A stretch of 64,000 bases of DNA from JANQHS01 sp965227315. Lineage in GTDB: Bacteria; Bacteroidota; Bacteroidia; Cytophagales; CCMP332. This document shows positions 1-9,520 of this stretch, in pieces. The notes beneath the pieces are model-generated. The model made no database searches, was not told where the DNA came from, and saw only the letters and a list, made by a program, of their open reading frames with translations. Location: contig OZ245737.1 in NCBI GenBank assembly GCA_965227315.1, positions 1,550,001-1,614,000 of the forward strand, written 5' to 3'. How positions within the stretch are numbered: position 1 is the first letter of the stretch; each line of letters starts with the position of its first letter. Position numbers and translations under genes: made by a program.

Positions 1-1
1 G

Positions 2-610
2 ACAACAAGGGTGAAAAACCCCTTTTCCATAGCTGCCGGAGTACAGTACTTCACAAAAAGTCAAAAAAACTCGATCTCTCTAGCGGGGGAGTATTTCCAC
101 AGGATCGATCATTATGCCGTGGTCGAATCCGACACCAGAATCCCTGAACTTCCCAACTACCTTGATGAGGCATTATCTGATAATGATTTCATGTCATACT
201 ATTATGAAGCAAGATCCGTGATCAACCTGGGCCTTGGATTCAAGCAATATGTCTCCGAGAAATTCTTTTTCCTTGGAGGTTTCAGAACGGACTTCTCAGC
301 GGCGGCAAACAAAAATTCCCGTTTTTCAGATGGCAAATTCAAGATCAACCAGATCCATATGGACAAGTATCATATCACTGCCGGCCCGGTGCTTACCGTA
401 AAGAAGGTAAGATTGATCACAGGCATTCAATATACACGTGGAGCCAGAAGGGATATCAACCAAGTGGTCAATTATTCGGATCCTGTGGAGTTTAACCCTG
501 TAACGGAACAATCACTTGAAGGGGTAAGACAAAAGAATGTGGACGCGACTTTCAATGAGATTTCACTTTTCTTTGGGGTTCAGGTATTGTTCAGAGAAAA
601 AGAAAAATGA
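2..610 (+). CDS. C-terminal part of an outer-membrane beta-barrel protein (5' end outside window)
   Basis: The frame is open from the left edge, so the start lies outside the window and about 202 residues are visible. The visible part alternates short hydrophobic and aromatic strands with polar turns (for example INLGLGFKQYVSEKFFFLGGF and YHITAGPVLTVKKVRLITGIQY), which is the pattern of antiparallel outer-membrane strands. It ends in a strand with FFGVQVLF. No specific family was recognised. Its stop overlaps the ATG of the YHS gene (ATGA), so the two are probably translated together in one operon that runs to the glycosidase. Confidence 0.7.
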   Translation, partial: TTRVKNPFSIAAGVQYFTKSQKNSISLAGEYFHRIDHYAVVESDTRIPELPNYLDEALSDNDFMSYYYEARSVINLGLGFKQYVSEKFFFLGGFRTDFSAAANKNSRFSDGKFKINQIHMDKYHITAGPVLTVKKVRLITGIQYTRGARRDINQVVNYSDPVEFNPVTEQSLEGVRQKNVDATFNEISLFFGVQVLFREKEK

Positions 611-1062
611 TGAGATCGCTTTATATCGGCTTCCTTCTTTTCCTTGCTTTTCATTCCTCATTTGCCCAGAAGATCGATTACAATCTTCAATCCGGATTTG
701 TCGCCGATGGTTATGACGTGGTGGAATACTTCAATGCAAGACCGCAGGAGGGCAAGGATCAATACCACTTCGATTATGAGGGAGCGAAATACCGATTCAG
801 CTCAAAAATTACCCTGGATCAGTTCAAAGCTGAACCTGAGAAATATGTACCCCAATACGGAGGCTGGTGTGCCTATGCCATGGCAGATAAAGGAGAAAAG
901 GTCAAGATCGATCCGGATACCTACGAGATCAGAGATGGTAGATTATACCTTTTTTACAATGCCTTTTTTAATAACACGCTGAAGAGCTGGCTGGATGAGG
1001 GACCGGAGCAATTAAGGAAAAAGGCCGACGAAAACTGGGAGAAAATCAAACTTCAGGAATGA
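607..1062 (+). CDS. Secreted YHS-domain protein
   Basis: The 151-residue product has a signal peptide (residues 1-20, ending FHSSFAQ) and then one YHS-type domain: GYDVVEYF near residue 35, a Y.FSS segment near 62-66, and YVPQYGGWCAYAMA near 80-93. Secreted YHS proteins of this kind are common in marine bacteria. The domain is thought to bind metal or haem-type ligands, but the role is not settled. The start ATG overlaps the upstream stop and the stop overlaps the next ATG, so the gene is embedded in a tightly coupled operon. Confidence 0.8.
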   Translation: MMRSLYIGFLLFLAFHSSFAQKIDYNLQSGFVADGYDVVEYFNARPQEGKDQYHFDYEGAKYRFSSKITLDQFKAEPEKYVPQYGGWCAYAMADKGEKVKIDPDTYEIRDGRLYLFYNAFFNNTLKSWLDEGPEQLRKKADENWEKIKLQE

Positions 1063-1682
1063 TCATGAAGCTTTTCCGAAATCTGAAAAGGTCAAAAGTT
1101 ATCGATTACCTGATCGAATTGCTTATTGTCCTGATCGGAGTGTACCTCGGAATGTTTCTTTCCGATCTAAGTCAGGAAGCTCAAATTGAAAAGGACCGAA
1201 AAGAGGCACTTCGAGGGATCAAAACGGAATTGGAAATGAATATGGAGGAGGTCAGAAAACATCATGAATCCCGTAGACCCTTCTTGAAGTCTTATGACAG
1301 CATCAAAGCCAATTTTAATGAGGCCATACTGAGCGAAAAGCTCTTTGACAAAGCATTGGGCAAGCGCCTTCCCAACTGGAGAGGCATTGGCAACTTCAAC
1401 CCAAGGCATTCAATGTATGATGCGGCAAAATCATCCAAGATATTTATCGGGATGGACCTCGGCCTTCACAGCCAGATCTCACAGGTGTATAATTTTCAAA
1501 CCGATCTGTATGCGGTCAGAAATCTTTATCTAGAAAAGTTTTTGAATTTCGATTCACAAACAGAGTACAAAGAAGCCATCATTTTGATCGATCAGATCAA
1601 GCAGGATCTCTGGGGCAGTCAATTCATGTTGATTGCCAAGTATGAAAAAGTGATCGGGTATATCGATGAATACCTTCAATAA
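1059..1682 (+). CDS. Single-pass membrane protein, DUF6090-like
   Basis: The 207-residue protein has a short basic N-terminus, one membrane span (about residues 17-36, YLIELLIVLIGVYLGMFLSD) and a long helical, charged C-terminal part beginning with a coiled-coil-like EIEKDRKEALRG segment. This layout matches the DUF6090 family of Bacteroidota (family assignment from memory of the pattern, not a search). No catalytic motif is visible. The start overlaps the YHS stop (ATGA), and the 3' end overlaps the glycosidase start by 17 bases. An alternative ATG lies two codons downstream. Confidence 0.65.
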   Translation: MIMKLFRNLKRSKVIDYLIELLIVLIGVYLGMFLSDLSQEAQIEKDRKEALRGIKTELEMNMEEVRKHHESRRPFLKSYDSIKANFNEAILSEKLFDKALGKRLPNWRGIGNFNPRHSMYDAAKSSKIFIGMDLGLHSQISQVYNFQTDLYAVRNLYLEKFLNFDSQTEYKEAIILIDQIKQDLWGSQFMLIAKYEKVIGYIDEYLQ

Positions 1683-3684
1683 AGGCCTGCTCGCCGTTGG
1701 CATCTCATTTTTGTTCCTGCTGACAAGCTGCGAGGACAAAAGTCAGAAAGCAGAAGAGATAGGCCTACAGGCAAACCTTCTGAATTATGAAGCAGATCTT
1801 TCAAACCCGGAAGGGCATAAACCCCTGGCATTTTCAGATCAGGGTGCATGGTTTGCTTACGGATTTCCAACGGCAGCGGAATACCAGGGTGGTTTCGCGG
1901 GCCCCTTCCTGATGACACAGGAAAACGGGGTCTGGAGTTCTGATGTGCTTTCCCGGTTCAGGATCACTGACCTGAGAACAGGTGATATTCTTCCCCTGAA
2001 CCAACTTGACTTCGAGCAAAACAGCTATAACAGCCATCTTGAACAGAATTATGAAGGAGAAGAGATCAGGGTTGAGCAAAAACTCTTTTTTCTTTCAGCC
2101 CACACCGCAGCGATCTCAACCAGCATCCTGAACAAGAGCAAGAAAACCAAGGATCTATTTGTTGAAGTGAAGGGTAAACTCAGATCAAGTTCACTAAGCC
2201 TTGAGGGAAACAAGACCTCCGTAGGGATCAGATCAGACCGGTCGAATGCCCAGGGCCTTATTCGATTTCAAAGTCATCTTCCGGAAGAGCTTGTGGTGGC
2301 AGAGGACAACTACTATTGCAGCTTCAGGGAAATATCACTCAAAGCCGGCGCCGCTGATACCATCATTTTGGAACATACATTCGTTTTCCCGGAGGACCTG
2401 GCCCATGAAGAGTTTAAGGGTTTGCCTTCTGCTGCAGGCTATCTTGAACGGAAACTTGAGGAAAGAATAGCCGAAAAAGAGGCTCAGCTTAAAGGCATGG
2501 GGTTTCGTCCGGGTTTTTCAGGGCCCGGGTTTTTTGATCTGGCATCAAAATGCATTCTAACCCTTCAGAACAATTGGAGATCTGCCGCAGGTGAACTCCA
2601 GCATGCCGGCCTCTTCCCAAGCTATCATTACCAATGGTTTCATGGATTCTGGGCCTGGGATAGCTGGAAGCAGGCAGCAGCCCTGGCCAGATACGATACT
2701 GAGCTGGCCAAGGACCAGATCAGGGCTATGTATGACTTTATGAATGCGGATGGGTTCATTGCAGATTGCGTCTACAGAGATACGACCATCGAAAAACATA
2801 ATTTTAGAAATACCAAACCCCCGCTTTCGGCATGGTCTGTCTGGAAAGTGTTTGAACAGGATCATGACACCGTATTTCTGGCTGAAATGTACCTTCAGAT
2901 GATCAGGCAGCATGAATGGTGGTACAAATTCAGAGATCATGATGGAGACGGATTATGCGAATACGGTTCCACCGATGGCAGTCTAATAGCTGCAAAATGG
3001 GAAAGCGGGATGGACAATGCCGTAAGGTTTGACGAGAGTACCATCCTGAAAAATTCCGAGGGAGCTTATTCCCTTGAACAGGAAAGCATAGATCTGAATT
3101 CCTTTTTGTTCATGGAAAAGAATTACCTGGCCATGATCTCCCGGGCATTGATGCAAGAGGAAGATGCGGATCGTTTCAGGTTCGATGCAGATTCTCTCGG
3201 GCAAAGGATCAGAGAAGAGTTCTTTGATCCGGAAACCGGCTGGTTTTATGATAAAACGATCGATGGATCTTCCTTGATCAGGGTCAAGGGCTCGGAGGGT
3301 TGGTCAGCCCTCTTCACCGGCGTTGCATCACAGGAGCAAGCCGACCTGATGATCCAAAATATGATGGATCCTGCTCAATTCTGGACCAGCGTTCCCTTTC
3401 AAACGCTCTCTGCTGATCATCCTGAGTTTGAACCCGATGGAGGATATTGGCGTGGACCAAACTGGCTGGACCAAAGCTATTTCGCCATCATGGGATTGGA
3501 AAAATATGGGTATCAATTGGAAGCTGATTCAGCCAGGATGAGGATCTTTAGAAATGCCCGGGGCCTGATGACAAGGGGCACTGCAATCAGAGAGAACTAT
3601 AATCCCATCAGCGGTGAAGGGTTGGAAGCCCGGAATTTCAGTTGGTCGGCGGCTCATTTGCTGCTTTTGCTCACAACAGAATGA
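1666..3684 (+). CDS. Lipoprotein glycoside hydrolase, GH63/MGH1-like
   Basis: This 672-residue protein starts with a lipoprotein signal (LLTSC, Cys22), so it is probably anchored in an envelope membrane. Residues about 25-270 form a beta-rich N-terminal domain. The rest is an (alpha/alpha)6-type domain with the motifs GFWAWDSWKQ (about 326-335), WRGPNWLDQSY (about 594) and ENYNPISGEG (about 643). In GH63 enzymes such as the YgjK group, the Asp of the first motif and the Glu of the last are the acid/base pair, and both are present. The likely substrate is an alpha-glucoside, but specificity cannot be read. It is the last gene of the 5' operon. Confidence 0.75.
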   Translation: MNTFNKGLLAVGISFLFLLTSCEDKSQKAEEIGLQANLLNYEADLSNPEGHKPLAFSDQGAWFAYGFPTAAEYQGGFAGPFLMTQENGVWSSDVLSRFRITDLRTGDILPLNQLDFEQNSYNSHLEQNYEGEEIRVEQKLFFLSAHTAAISTSILNKSKKTKDLFVEVKGKLRSSSLSLEGNKTSVGIRSDRSNAQGLIRFQSHLPEELVVAEDNYYCSFREISLKAGAADTIILEHTFVFPEDLAHEEFKGLPSAAGYLERKLEERIAEKEAQLKGMGFRPGFSGPGFFDLASKCILTLQNNWRSAAGELQHAGLFPSYHYQWFHGFWAWDSWKQAAALARYDTELAKDQIRAMYDFMNADGFIADCVYRDTTIEKHNFRNTKPPLSAWSVWKVFEQDHDTVFLAEMYLQMIRQHEWWYKFRDHDGDGLCEYGSTDGSLIAAKWESGMDNAVRFDESTILKNSEGAYSLEQESIDLNSFLFMEKNYLAMISRALMQEEDADRFRFDADSLGQRIREEFFDPETGWFYDKTIDGSSLIRVKGSEGWSALFTGVASQEQADLMIQNMMDPAQFWTSVPFQTLSADHPEFEPDGGYWRGPNWLDQSYFAIMGLEKYGYQLEADSARMRIFRNARGLMTRGTAIRENYNPISGEGLEARNFSWSAAHLLLLLTTE

Positions 3685-3741
3685 CCCAACCGAAATTTCA
3701 AAGTCTTCATATTTTTAGTTGATGATGCTTGCTCAACATTG

Positions 3742-4152
3742 ATGGAAGAATTTCAGATCGGTTTTCTGGACCATGTGGCTATCAGAGTAAAAGACATAGA
3801 GGTTTCGGCCAAATGGTATGAAGATGTCCTTGGCTTAAAGAGGTATTGCTTGAAGGAATGGGGTCCGTTTCCACTGTTTCTTTTATCAGGAAGATCCGGT
3901 GTCGCGATCTTTCCTGCCAATGGATCTGACCCCAGGATCCCAATCTCGAAGAATGTCAGGATCGATCACTTCGCATTCAATGTGACCAGTGAGAACTTCA
4001 AATTGGCAAGAAAAAGGTACGAAGAAATGGGAATTGAGTATCGCTTTGAGGATCACCATTATTTCCATTCCATTTACACAAGAGACCCCGACGGGCATGA
4101 GGTTGAGCTGACGACTATCGTGGTGAATGAAAAAGAATTCTACGATCCATGA
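3742..4152 (+). CDS. VOC superfamily (glyoxalase/dioxygenase fold) protein
   Basis: A 136-residue single-domain VOC protein. LDHVAIRVKDIEVSAKWYEDVLGL at the N-terminus and the C-terminal RDPDGHEVELT are the family's typical first-strand and last-strand signatures. The metal-ligand positions look like His of DHVA, His of DHFAF and Glu of VELT. Substrate is unknown. I chose the ATG at 3742; a TTG directly in front is also possible. It stands alone, 57 bases after the glycosidase. Confidence 0.8.
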   Translation: MEEFQIGFLDHVAIRVKDIEVSAKWYEDVLGLKRYCLKEWGPFPLFLLSGRSGVAIFPANGSDPRIPISKNVRIDHFAFNVTSENFKLARKRYEEMGIEYRFEDHHYFHSIYTRDPDGHEVELTTIVVNEKEFYDP

Positions 4153-4201
4153 AGGCATGGCCCACATTTTGCCATGACATCATAGATTACAAATATCACC
4201 T

Positions 4202-4606
4202 ATGAAACAGTTCTTGATCCTCTTCTTGCTTGGAATATCTTTTTCGGTCTTCTCCCAGGATATCAATTCCCTTCACAACATCTGGGTTCTGGAAAAACTC
4301 AATGGAAATCCCGTTGTGATCGAAAGCGGCATGATCACACTTGAGATCTTTGTTGAAGATCAAAAGTATCTTGGCAATGGAGGCTGCAACAATTATTCGG
4401 GCGGCATTGAGAAACTCTTCGACGACAGGATAGGATTTGGAAACGCCATCACCACGAAAATGTATTGTCAGAAAACCGCGGATCTTGAGACCGAGTATTT
4501 CCAGGCCCTCTCAGAGGTGCGCTATTGGTCAATGACAGATGATGGAATGCTGAAGCTTCTTGGGGAGGATCAAAAGGAGCTTCTATTGTTCGGCCATACG
4601 GACTGA
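4202..4606 (+). CDS. Secreted META-domain protein (HslJ-like)
   Basis: The 134-residue product has a signal peptide (residues 1-18, ending FSVFSQ) followed by one META domain. The features are W.LEKLNG near residue 30, GNGGCNNYSGG near residues 58-68, then the typical TTKMYC segment and the FQAL... strand. META-domain proteins include HslJ and envelope stress or motility-related factors; the biochemical role is not known. It stands alone between a VOC gene and the AraC regulator. Confidence 0.8.
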   Translation: MKQFLILFLLGISFSVFSQDINSLHNIWVLEKLNGNPVVIESGMITLEIFVEDQKYLGNGGCNNYSGGIEKLFDDRIGFGNAITTKMYCQKTADLETEYFQALSEVRYWSMTDDGMLKLLGEDQKELLLFGHTD

Positions 4607-4639
4607 GAACGAGCTTGCGTTGCGCCGGCGTCTGCCCTT

Positions 4640-4671
4640 TTGGACCATATGCACAAATCATTGGTCCATAT
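4640..4671 (+). promoter_or_regulatory. Two-site direct-repeat operator before the AraC-family gene
   Basis: TTGGACCATAT (4640-4650) is repeated as TTGGTCCATAT (4661-4671) in the same orientation, differing in one base. The start-to-start distance is exactly 21 bp, two turns of the helix. AraC-family activators bind such phased direct repeats on one DNA face. It lies 41 bp upstream of the AraC-type gene, so autoregulation is the simplest reading (inference). Confidence 0.55.
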
Positions 4672-4712
4672 TCGGGTCATGGTCAATTCATCCATTCATA
4701 CCTTAGCAGCGC

Positions 4713-5555
4713 ATGCTTAAGGAACACAAACATTTCAATCTGGGAGAAAAGCTGATCCTGGAGAAAGCCATTCTGGAGCCTCCCTTCCAGGTTCAGGATT
4801 CCTTTGTCAACGAAGCCTGCGTTCTGTTCATTCTCGATGGGGAAACGGTGATGTTCTCCCCTACCAAGTCAACCCCCCTGAAAAAGAATGAGGCATTGAT
4901 CATGAAATGCGGGAATTTTCTTCACAAATTTTTGAAGGGGAGTGATGCCGACAAATGTGAAGCGATAGGCATTCACTTTTATCCTGAGGTGATGAAAATG
5001 GTGTTCGAGGATGATCTTCCCTTCTTTATTGAGCAGGCACAACATTCAAAAGGTGTGCTCATGGAAAAAGTTGTTCTGGATTCCCTGCTGACCAATTATA
5101 TCGAAAGCCTGAAGCATTACTTCGATAACCCCGGGCTCGTTAATGAAGAACTGATCAAGCTAAAGGTCAGAGAACTCGTTATGCTCTTGATCAAAACCGA
5201 TAAGAGCAAAGCCATTCAATCCATACTTCAGGACCTGTTCAATCCAGAGACTTACTCTTTTAAAGAAATGATCGATACCCATCTTTATGAGAATATTTCC
5301 GTTGACGAGCTTTCAGGTTTGGCCGGATTGAGCGTTTCAAGTTTCAAAAGGAAGTTTAAGGAGATCTATAACGACTCCCCGGCAAAATATCTCAAAAAGA
5401 AAAAATTGGAAAAAGCCGCAGATATGCTCAGGCTTTCAAACAATCGTATCTCTGATATCGCATATGATTGTGGTTTCAACGACCTGGCCCACTTCTCGAA
5501 TTCTTTTCTGGCCGAATACGGCAGCAGTCCTTCGGATTACAGGGAAAAAGGATAA
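4713..5555 (+). CDS. AraC-family transcriptional regulator
   Basis: A 280-residue regulator with an N-terminal cupin-like sensing part (residues about 10-110, containing LFILDGETVMFSP and MKCGNFLHKF) and a C-terminal double helix-turn-helix (about 185-278). The AraC signature is clear: LSGLAGLSVSSFKRKFK for the first HTH, then ISDIAYDCGFNDLAHFSNSF for the second, with the family's SPSDYR ending. The ligand is unknown. The direct repeats just upstream suggest that it binds its own promoter. It stands alone in the same direction as both neighbours. Confidence 0.9.
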   Translation: MLKEHKHFNLGEKLILEKAILEPPFQVQDSFVNEACVLFILDGETVMFSPTKSTPLKKNEALIMKCGNFLHKFLKGSDADKCEAIGIHFYPEVMKMVFEDDLPFFIEQAQHSKGVLMEKVVLDSLLTNYIESLKHYFDNPGLVNEELIKLKVRELVMLLIKTDKSKAIQSILQDLFNPETYSFKEMIDTHLYENISVDELSGLAGLSVSSFKRKFKEIYNDSPAKYLKKKKLEKAADMLRLSNNRISDIAYDCGFNDLAHFSNSFLAEYGSSPSDYREKG

Positions 5556-5651
5556 ACCACCCGGGCCGGTTAATCCCTGAGCCGGAAGTCCTCAAGGTTA
5601 ATATATGGCGATCCCGTTTCCATTGGATACAATCTTTTCTATTTTCAATCG

Positions 5652-6191
5652 ATGAAAAGAATGCTCTTTTTCAGCCTTGCTCTGATGTCTATTATGCCGC
5701 TTCATTCCCAATCAAAACTGGGCAAAATCGCCCCGTTGATCGGAAAATGGGAAGGGACGGCAACAGCCTATTTCCCCAGGGAAAAAGGGAAAAAACCAAG
5801 GGTGGAATCTGTATTGGTGGATTGCAGATCTGCTATGAAAGGAACTTATGTGGAATGTTCCTCTACATGGACACAGGAGAACGGGCAAAGCAGGGAGCTT
5901 CGGACCTTCTTCAATTTCGATCAGAAGAAGAACTTTTATGATATCCTGTATCTCTATGATAACTGGGCCGGGAAAGTCAATTATGCACTGTATTTTGATC
6001 CTTCTTCGAAAACCTTCAGCGGTAGTGACTACTTCATGGCAAAGGGTACCATTCAGGCAGAGGAAAAAGTAACATGGAAGATCTCAGATGATGGTATGAC
6101 AGTAGAAGGAAATGAATTCAATCATTATGATACGGACAAGGCCGACTATTGGCCCAAAACATTTGAATTCACCTGGAGAAAAGTAAAATAA
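5652..6191 (+). CDS. Secreted DUF1579-like lipocalin-fold protein
   Basis: A 179-residue protein with a signal peptide (about residues 1-19, MPLHSQ) followed by a single beta-rich domain that begins LGKIAPLIGKWEGTATAYF. The opening L.GKWEG and the closing W.KTFEFTWRKV match the lipocalin-like pattern of DUF1579 and related proteins. No enzymatic motif is visible. Its stop and the next ATG share one base (TAATG), so it is co-translated with the DUF1801 gene. Confidence 0.6.
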   Translation: MKRMLFFSLALMSIMPLHSQSKLGKIAPLIGKWEGTATAYFPREKGKKPRVESVLVDCRSAMKGTYVECSSTWTQENGQSRELRTFFNFDQKKNFYDILYLYDNWAGKVNYALYFDPSSKTFSGSDYFMAKGTIQAEEKVTWKISDDGMTVEGNEFNHYDTDKADYWPKTFEFTWRKVK

Positions 6192-6649
6192 TGGCAGAAA
6201 TCGCGATCAAAACGGTTGAAGACTATTTTCATTTTCTACCTGAAGAGCGGCAAGAACCCATGCAGAAACTTAGGCAGGTGATCCTTGAAAATCTACCGGC
6301 AGGCTTTGAAGAAACCATGCAATACAAAATGCCTGCCTATGTGGTCCCGCATTCGATCTTTCCTGATGGCTACCACTGTGATACCTCTCTTCCACTGCCA
6401 TTCATGAACATAGCCTCTCAGAAAAATTTCATAGCCCTCTACCATATGGGAATCTATGCCATGCCGAAACTCATGGAATGGTGGAAGGAGGAATATGCAA
6501 AAGCGCTTGCTACAAAACTGGACATGGGCAAAAGCTGTGTTCGCTTTAAGAAACCCGATACGATCCCATTAGACCTCATCGCCGAATTGGTCCGCAGGGT
6601 CTCCGTTCAGGATTGGATAGAAACATATAAGGAAAACATCAGGCGCTGA
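6191..6649 (+). CDS. DUF1801 (YdhG-like) protein
   Basis: A 152-residue cytoplasmic protein with the DUF1801 pattern: TVEDYFHFLPEERQEPMQKLRQVI at the N-terminus, then FEETMQYKMPAYVV and a FIALYHMGIY strand. The fold resembles the iron-chaperone frataxin/YdhG group, but function is uncertain. It overlaps the upstream gene by one base. Its stop directly abuts the stop of the convergent lipoprotein gene, with no bases between. Confidence 0.8.
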   Translation: MAEIAIKTVEDYFHFLPEERQEPMQKLRQVILENLPAGFEETMQYKMPAYVVPHSIFPDGYHCDTSLPLPFMNIASQKNFIALYHMGIYAMPKLMEWWKEEYAKALATKLDMGKSCVRFKKPDTIPLDLIAELVRRVSVQDWIETYKENIRR

Positions 6650-7615
6650 TCAGCGGCGCTCCAAATTGATCTGATACATCGATCTCAAGATCAGATCTAT
6701 GCCCACACCAACGGCTTCCAGAAGATTGATCCTCAGCTCTATCATGCCTTCGGTATAGACCCCTTCACCTTCGAGCAATACAGGGTAATAGTTCATATGC
6801 TCTTCCGAGTTTAACATGGTTTTCGAACTATACCAGTTCTCAAGGACCTTTTCCCGGATACTGACTTCCGTAGAATCTATCAGATAAGCCGAGTTGAGCA
6901 AATACCAGGTCGAGGCCGGGAAATCACCTGCTACGCGATCCTGATTTTCAAAGGAGGCCACCACATTTCTTGTGGGTGCCAGAAGCGCTCTTTTGTCAAC
7001 TTTCGTGGATCTCAGGGCCAGATAAACGGCAGCAACGCCACCAGCCACTCCAATCCAATCGATTGCATTTCCAGGCTCAAAACCCTCATTTTCGGCAACG
7101 AGTATTCCGGCGACCAGAACCGTTGTTGCCCCCCCGACGATGACCGCAGCATTGGTCAATGAATTCTGGGATTTAAGGTTCGCCCTGTTGAGTTCCGATT
7201 TCAGCTTCTCCAATTGCAAAATGGCACAGTCGATTCGATTCCCAACCGAGATCAATTCAAGCATTCCCAGATCAAGCGTTTCATCGATATCATCCTCTAT
7301 TTCGATGAGTTTGAACCTGAGATTATCATCAAAATCCTGCCGCTTGGCCCTTTCCCGAAGATGCTCATATTCCCTAACCTGATTGATCAACCCAAAGGCA
7401 TTACCCGCGATGAGGCTCGCCCTGGAATAACGACTTGTCAGTACGGAATCTGCAAACACCTTTTCAATTGGGAGGATCTCGGGCTCCTGAACCTGTACAA
7501 TATCCAGGCAACGATATTCGAATGGTTGATCATTGATGGTTCGGATGTGCGCGCTACATGATACGCCGACGATCACTACAAAAAGAAGCCAGGGTATTTT
7601 CAGAAGGATATTCAA
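6650..7615 (-). CDS. Lipoprotein of unknown function
   Basis: I do not recognise this 321-residue protein. It begins with a lipoprotein signal (VVIVGVSC, lipobox Cys near residue 20). It has a helical middle with a coiled-coil-like stretch (RERAKRQDFDDNLRFKLIE, ILQLEKLKSELNRANLKS) and two hydrophobic segments around residues 155-205 (AAVIVGGATTVLVAGILVA and WIGVAGGVAAVYLAL) that could be membrane helices. The only start giving the complete signal peptide is a TTG at 7615. It converges on the DUF1801 gene with no gap. Confidence 0.6.
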   Translation of the reverse strand: MNILLKIPWLLFVVIVGVSCSAHIRTINDQPFEYRCLDIVQVQEPEILPIEKVFADSVLTSRYSRASLIAGNAFGLINQVREYEHLRERAKRQDFDDNLRFKLIEIEDDIDETLDLGMLELISVGNRIDCAILQLEKLKSELNRANLKSQNSLTNAAVIVGGATTVLVAGILVAENEGFEPGNAIDWIGVAGGVAAVYLALRSTKVDKRALLAPTRNVVASFENQDRVAGDFPASTWYLLNSAYLIDSTEVSIREKVLENWYSSKTMLNSEEHMNYYPVLLEGEGVYTEGMIELRINLLEAVGVGIDLILRSMYQINLERR

Positions 7616-7873
7616 CGATAACTGGATTTCCGGTAACCAATATCGAATAACTTGATAAAACTTGAAGTCAATCGAATCAATGACTTAGCCATGCAAGTCG
7701 AAGAAACCAGAAAAATCCCATACGGCATCATACTCAAGGTCAAAGGAGGCTCAATACAGCTGTCGATCAGCTGATATTATCTACTTGAGCCATTGCTCAT
7801 CAGATATTGCAAACCAGTACTTCATATTTCGAAGGGTTTTTTAACTTAGGCTCGCCACAAATTCATAGCGGAC

Positions 7874-9445
7874 ATGAAATTCTTATCTACCTTTCTCGCG
7901 CTGTTGATCCCGCTTTTTTCAATTTCTCAGGTCACGGTAAGCTTTAAGAAAGCGCCGATCGAGCTTGGGAAGGATTATCGCAGCGGCCAGATGATAAATG
8001 GGGACAACTACACATTTCCCCTGAATACCTTCGGCGCTCAATTCGACAGCGTCAACAAAAATGCATTGATCACCCTAGGTGAATGGGTAAATCCGGGAGT
8101 TCCCAAGAAGAATGCCTTCATCTTTCTATTCAAACTGGAAACTGAGGAGGTATTATGGGCCACAAAGCATAATTTGAAAAATGAAGAGAACCACCTTTAT
8201 CCGGGGTTTTTGATCCAAAGAAAGGACGGAATAACCGCCGGTATCGATTATTCCAGCGGAAACACACAATGGGAGATCGATAACCCGATTCACGAGATCG
8301 ATCTTGACCTCAAGATCGGCCTCTCGCTTGTACAGGAAAAGGGTTACGCAAGCATCAAAGAATACATCCAGGGCATAGACCTCTCCAACGGTCAGGTCGT
8401 ATGGACAAGGGATTTCCCCTACCTGTACAACTATGAAAAGACGCATGCTTTTGGAGAAAATGAATTTATGCTGGAGCTCAGCGGGCTACATGTCCTGAAC
8501 CTGTTGTCCGGAAAGGGATGGGACTATGACGCGGTCACCAGCCATAAGGTATCCACAGGATCCGGCTCTTACACACTCAAGGGCATATCCTCCAACGTGA
8601 TCTTCGAAGAAAACGATATTCTTTTTGCTTCCAAGACCGATTTGGCAGCACTGGATTATGACGGCAATGTGATTTGGAAGGTGGCTCTGGATCAGGATTA
8701 CATCAGCGAATCTTCCATTATCCTCAGAGGAGAAGATGAGGTATTGTTGCTGAATAAGGGATTTGCCCTTAAAGGAAGTGAGAAGGTCAAATTTGGAATT
8801 CCATACCTCGCATCCTACAACCGCAAAACCGGCGAAAAGAATTATAGTTATATCATTACAAAAAGCAGGGAATTTGTCAACACACATCAGATACGTGACA
8901 ACAAGCTCCTGATCTTCTTTGATGACCGGGTCACCGTCTGCGACCTCGACAAGGGAGAGAAGGTGGAGGAATATTCCTACGACCTAAACCAGGAGGGCTA
9001 TTTCCAATATGTACTCGATGACCGGGCCTGGATACAAAAGGATGACGATACATTCATCAACCTCAGGGGTCTATACAAGGGCAAGGAATTTCTTTTTTCT
9101 GAAAAATCCCAGGTTGTAGGTCTGAATTCGAAAATGGAGATATCCGGAAAATACACCATCGAAGAATTGTACTTCAACTTTTTGGAATTCGACGATTATC
9201 AATTCATCTATGGAGCGGATAAGGTGTTTGTGGTTGACCAAGAGGGAAAAGCTCTGGCAGAATTACATTTCGACGATCAGCCACATCTCGCCGGTAATGT
9301 TCTTTACGAAGTACGGCCAAGGGGGATCGCAGCGCTTGATCTGACCAAACTGATGCAAAAACAACCCAACAGCCTGGTCTCAAAACCAAATATGTATGGA
9401 AAGCCCATACGGGAATGGTTTGATACTCCCGGACTGGAAGAATAA
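7874..9445 (+). CDS. Secreted PQQ-like beta-propeller protein
   Basis: A 523-residue protein with a signal peptide (about residues 1-18, LIPLFSISQ). The mature part has repeated blades of the PQQ/WD-like type, such as LETEEVLWATKHNL, LSNGQVVWTRDFPYL, LDYDGNVIWKVALDQ and VDQEGKALAELHF: a turn with a conserved G and a W or hydrophobic strand. There are no PQQ-dehydrogenase catalytic motifs, so it is probably a scaffold or ligand-binding propeller rather than an enzyme. It is monocistronic, followed by typA after 75 bases. Confidence 0.65.
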   Translation: MKFLSTFLALLIPLFSISQVTVSFKKAPIELGKDYRSGQMINGDNYTFPLNTFGAQFDSVNKNALITLGEWVNPGVPKKNAFIFLFKLETEEVLWATKHNLKNEENHLYPGFLIQRKDGITAGIDYSSGNTQWEIDNPIHEIDLDLKIGLSLVQEKGYASIKEYIQGIDLSNGQVVWTRDFPYLYNYEKTHAFGENEFMLELSGLHVLNLLSGKGWDYDAVTSHKVSTGSGSYTLKGISSNVIFEENDILFASKTDLAALDYDGNVIWKVALDQDYISESSIILRGEDEVLLLNKGFALKGSEKVKFGIPYLASYNRKTGEKNYSYIITKSREFVNTHQIRDNKLLIFFDDRVTVCDLDKGEKVEEYSYDLNQEGYFQYVLDDRAWIQKDDDTFINLRGLYKGKEFLFSEKSQVVGLNSKMEISGKYTIEELYFNFLEFDDYQFIYGADKVFVVDQEGKALAELHFDDQPHLAGNVLYEVRPRGIAALDLTKLMQKQPNSLVSKPNMYGKPIREWFDTPGLEE

Positions 9446-9520
9446 ATGGAGACTCATCAGAGTATAGGCACTGACTCCTAACTCTTTTCCACTTATTTTC
9501 GCGGTCCAATTTGAAACACC

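Noticed and set aside
7691..7774. 27-codon frame in the gap before the propeller gene
   Set aside because: No coupling, no ribosome binding site and no family resemblance; the gap is otherwise empty apart from a CAGCTG-TCGAT-CAGCTG dyad.
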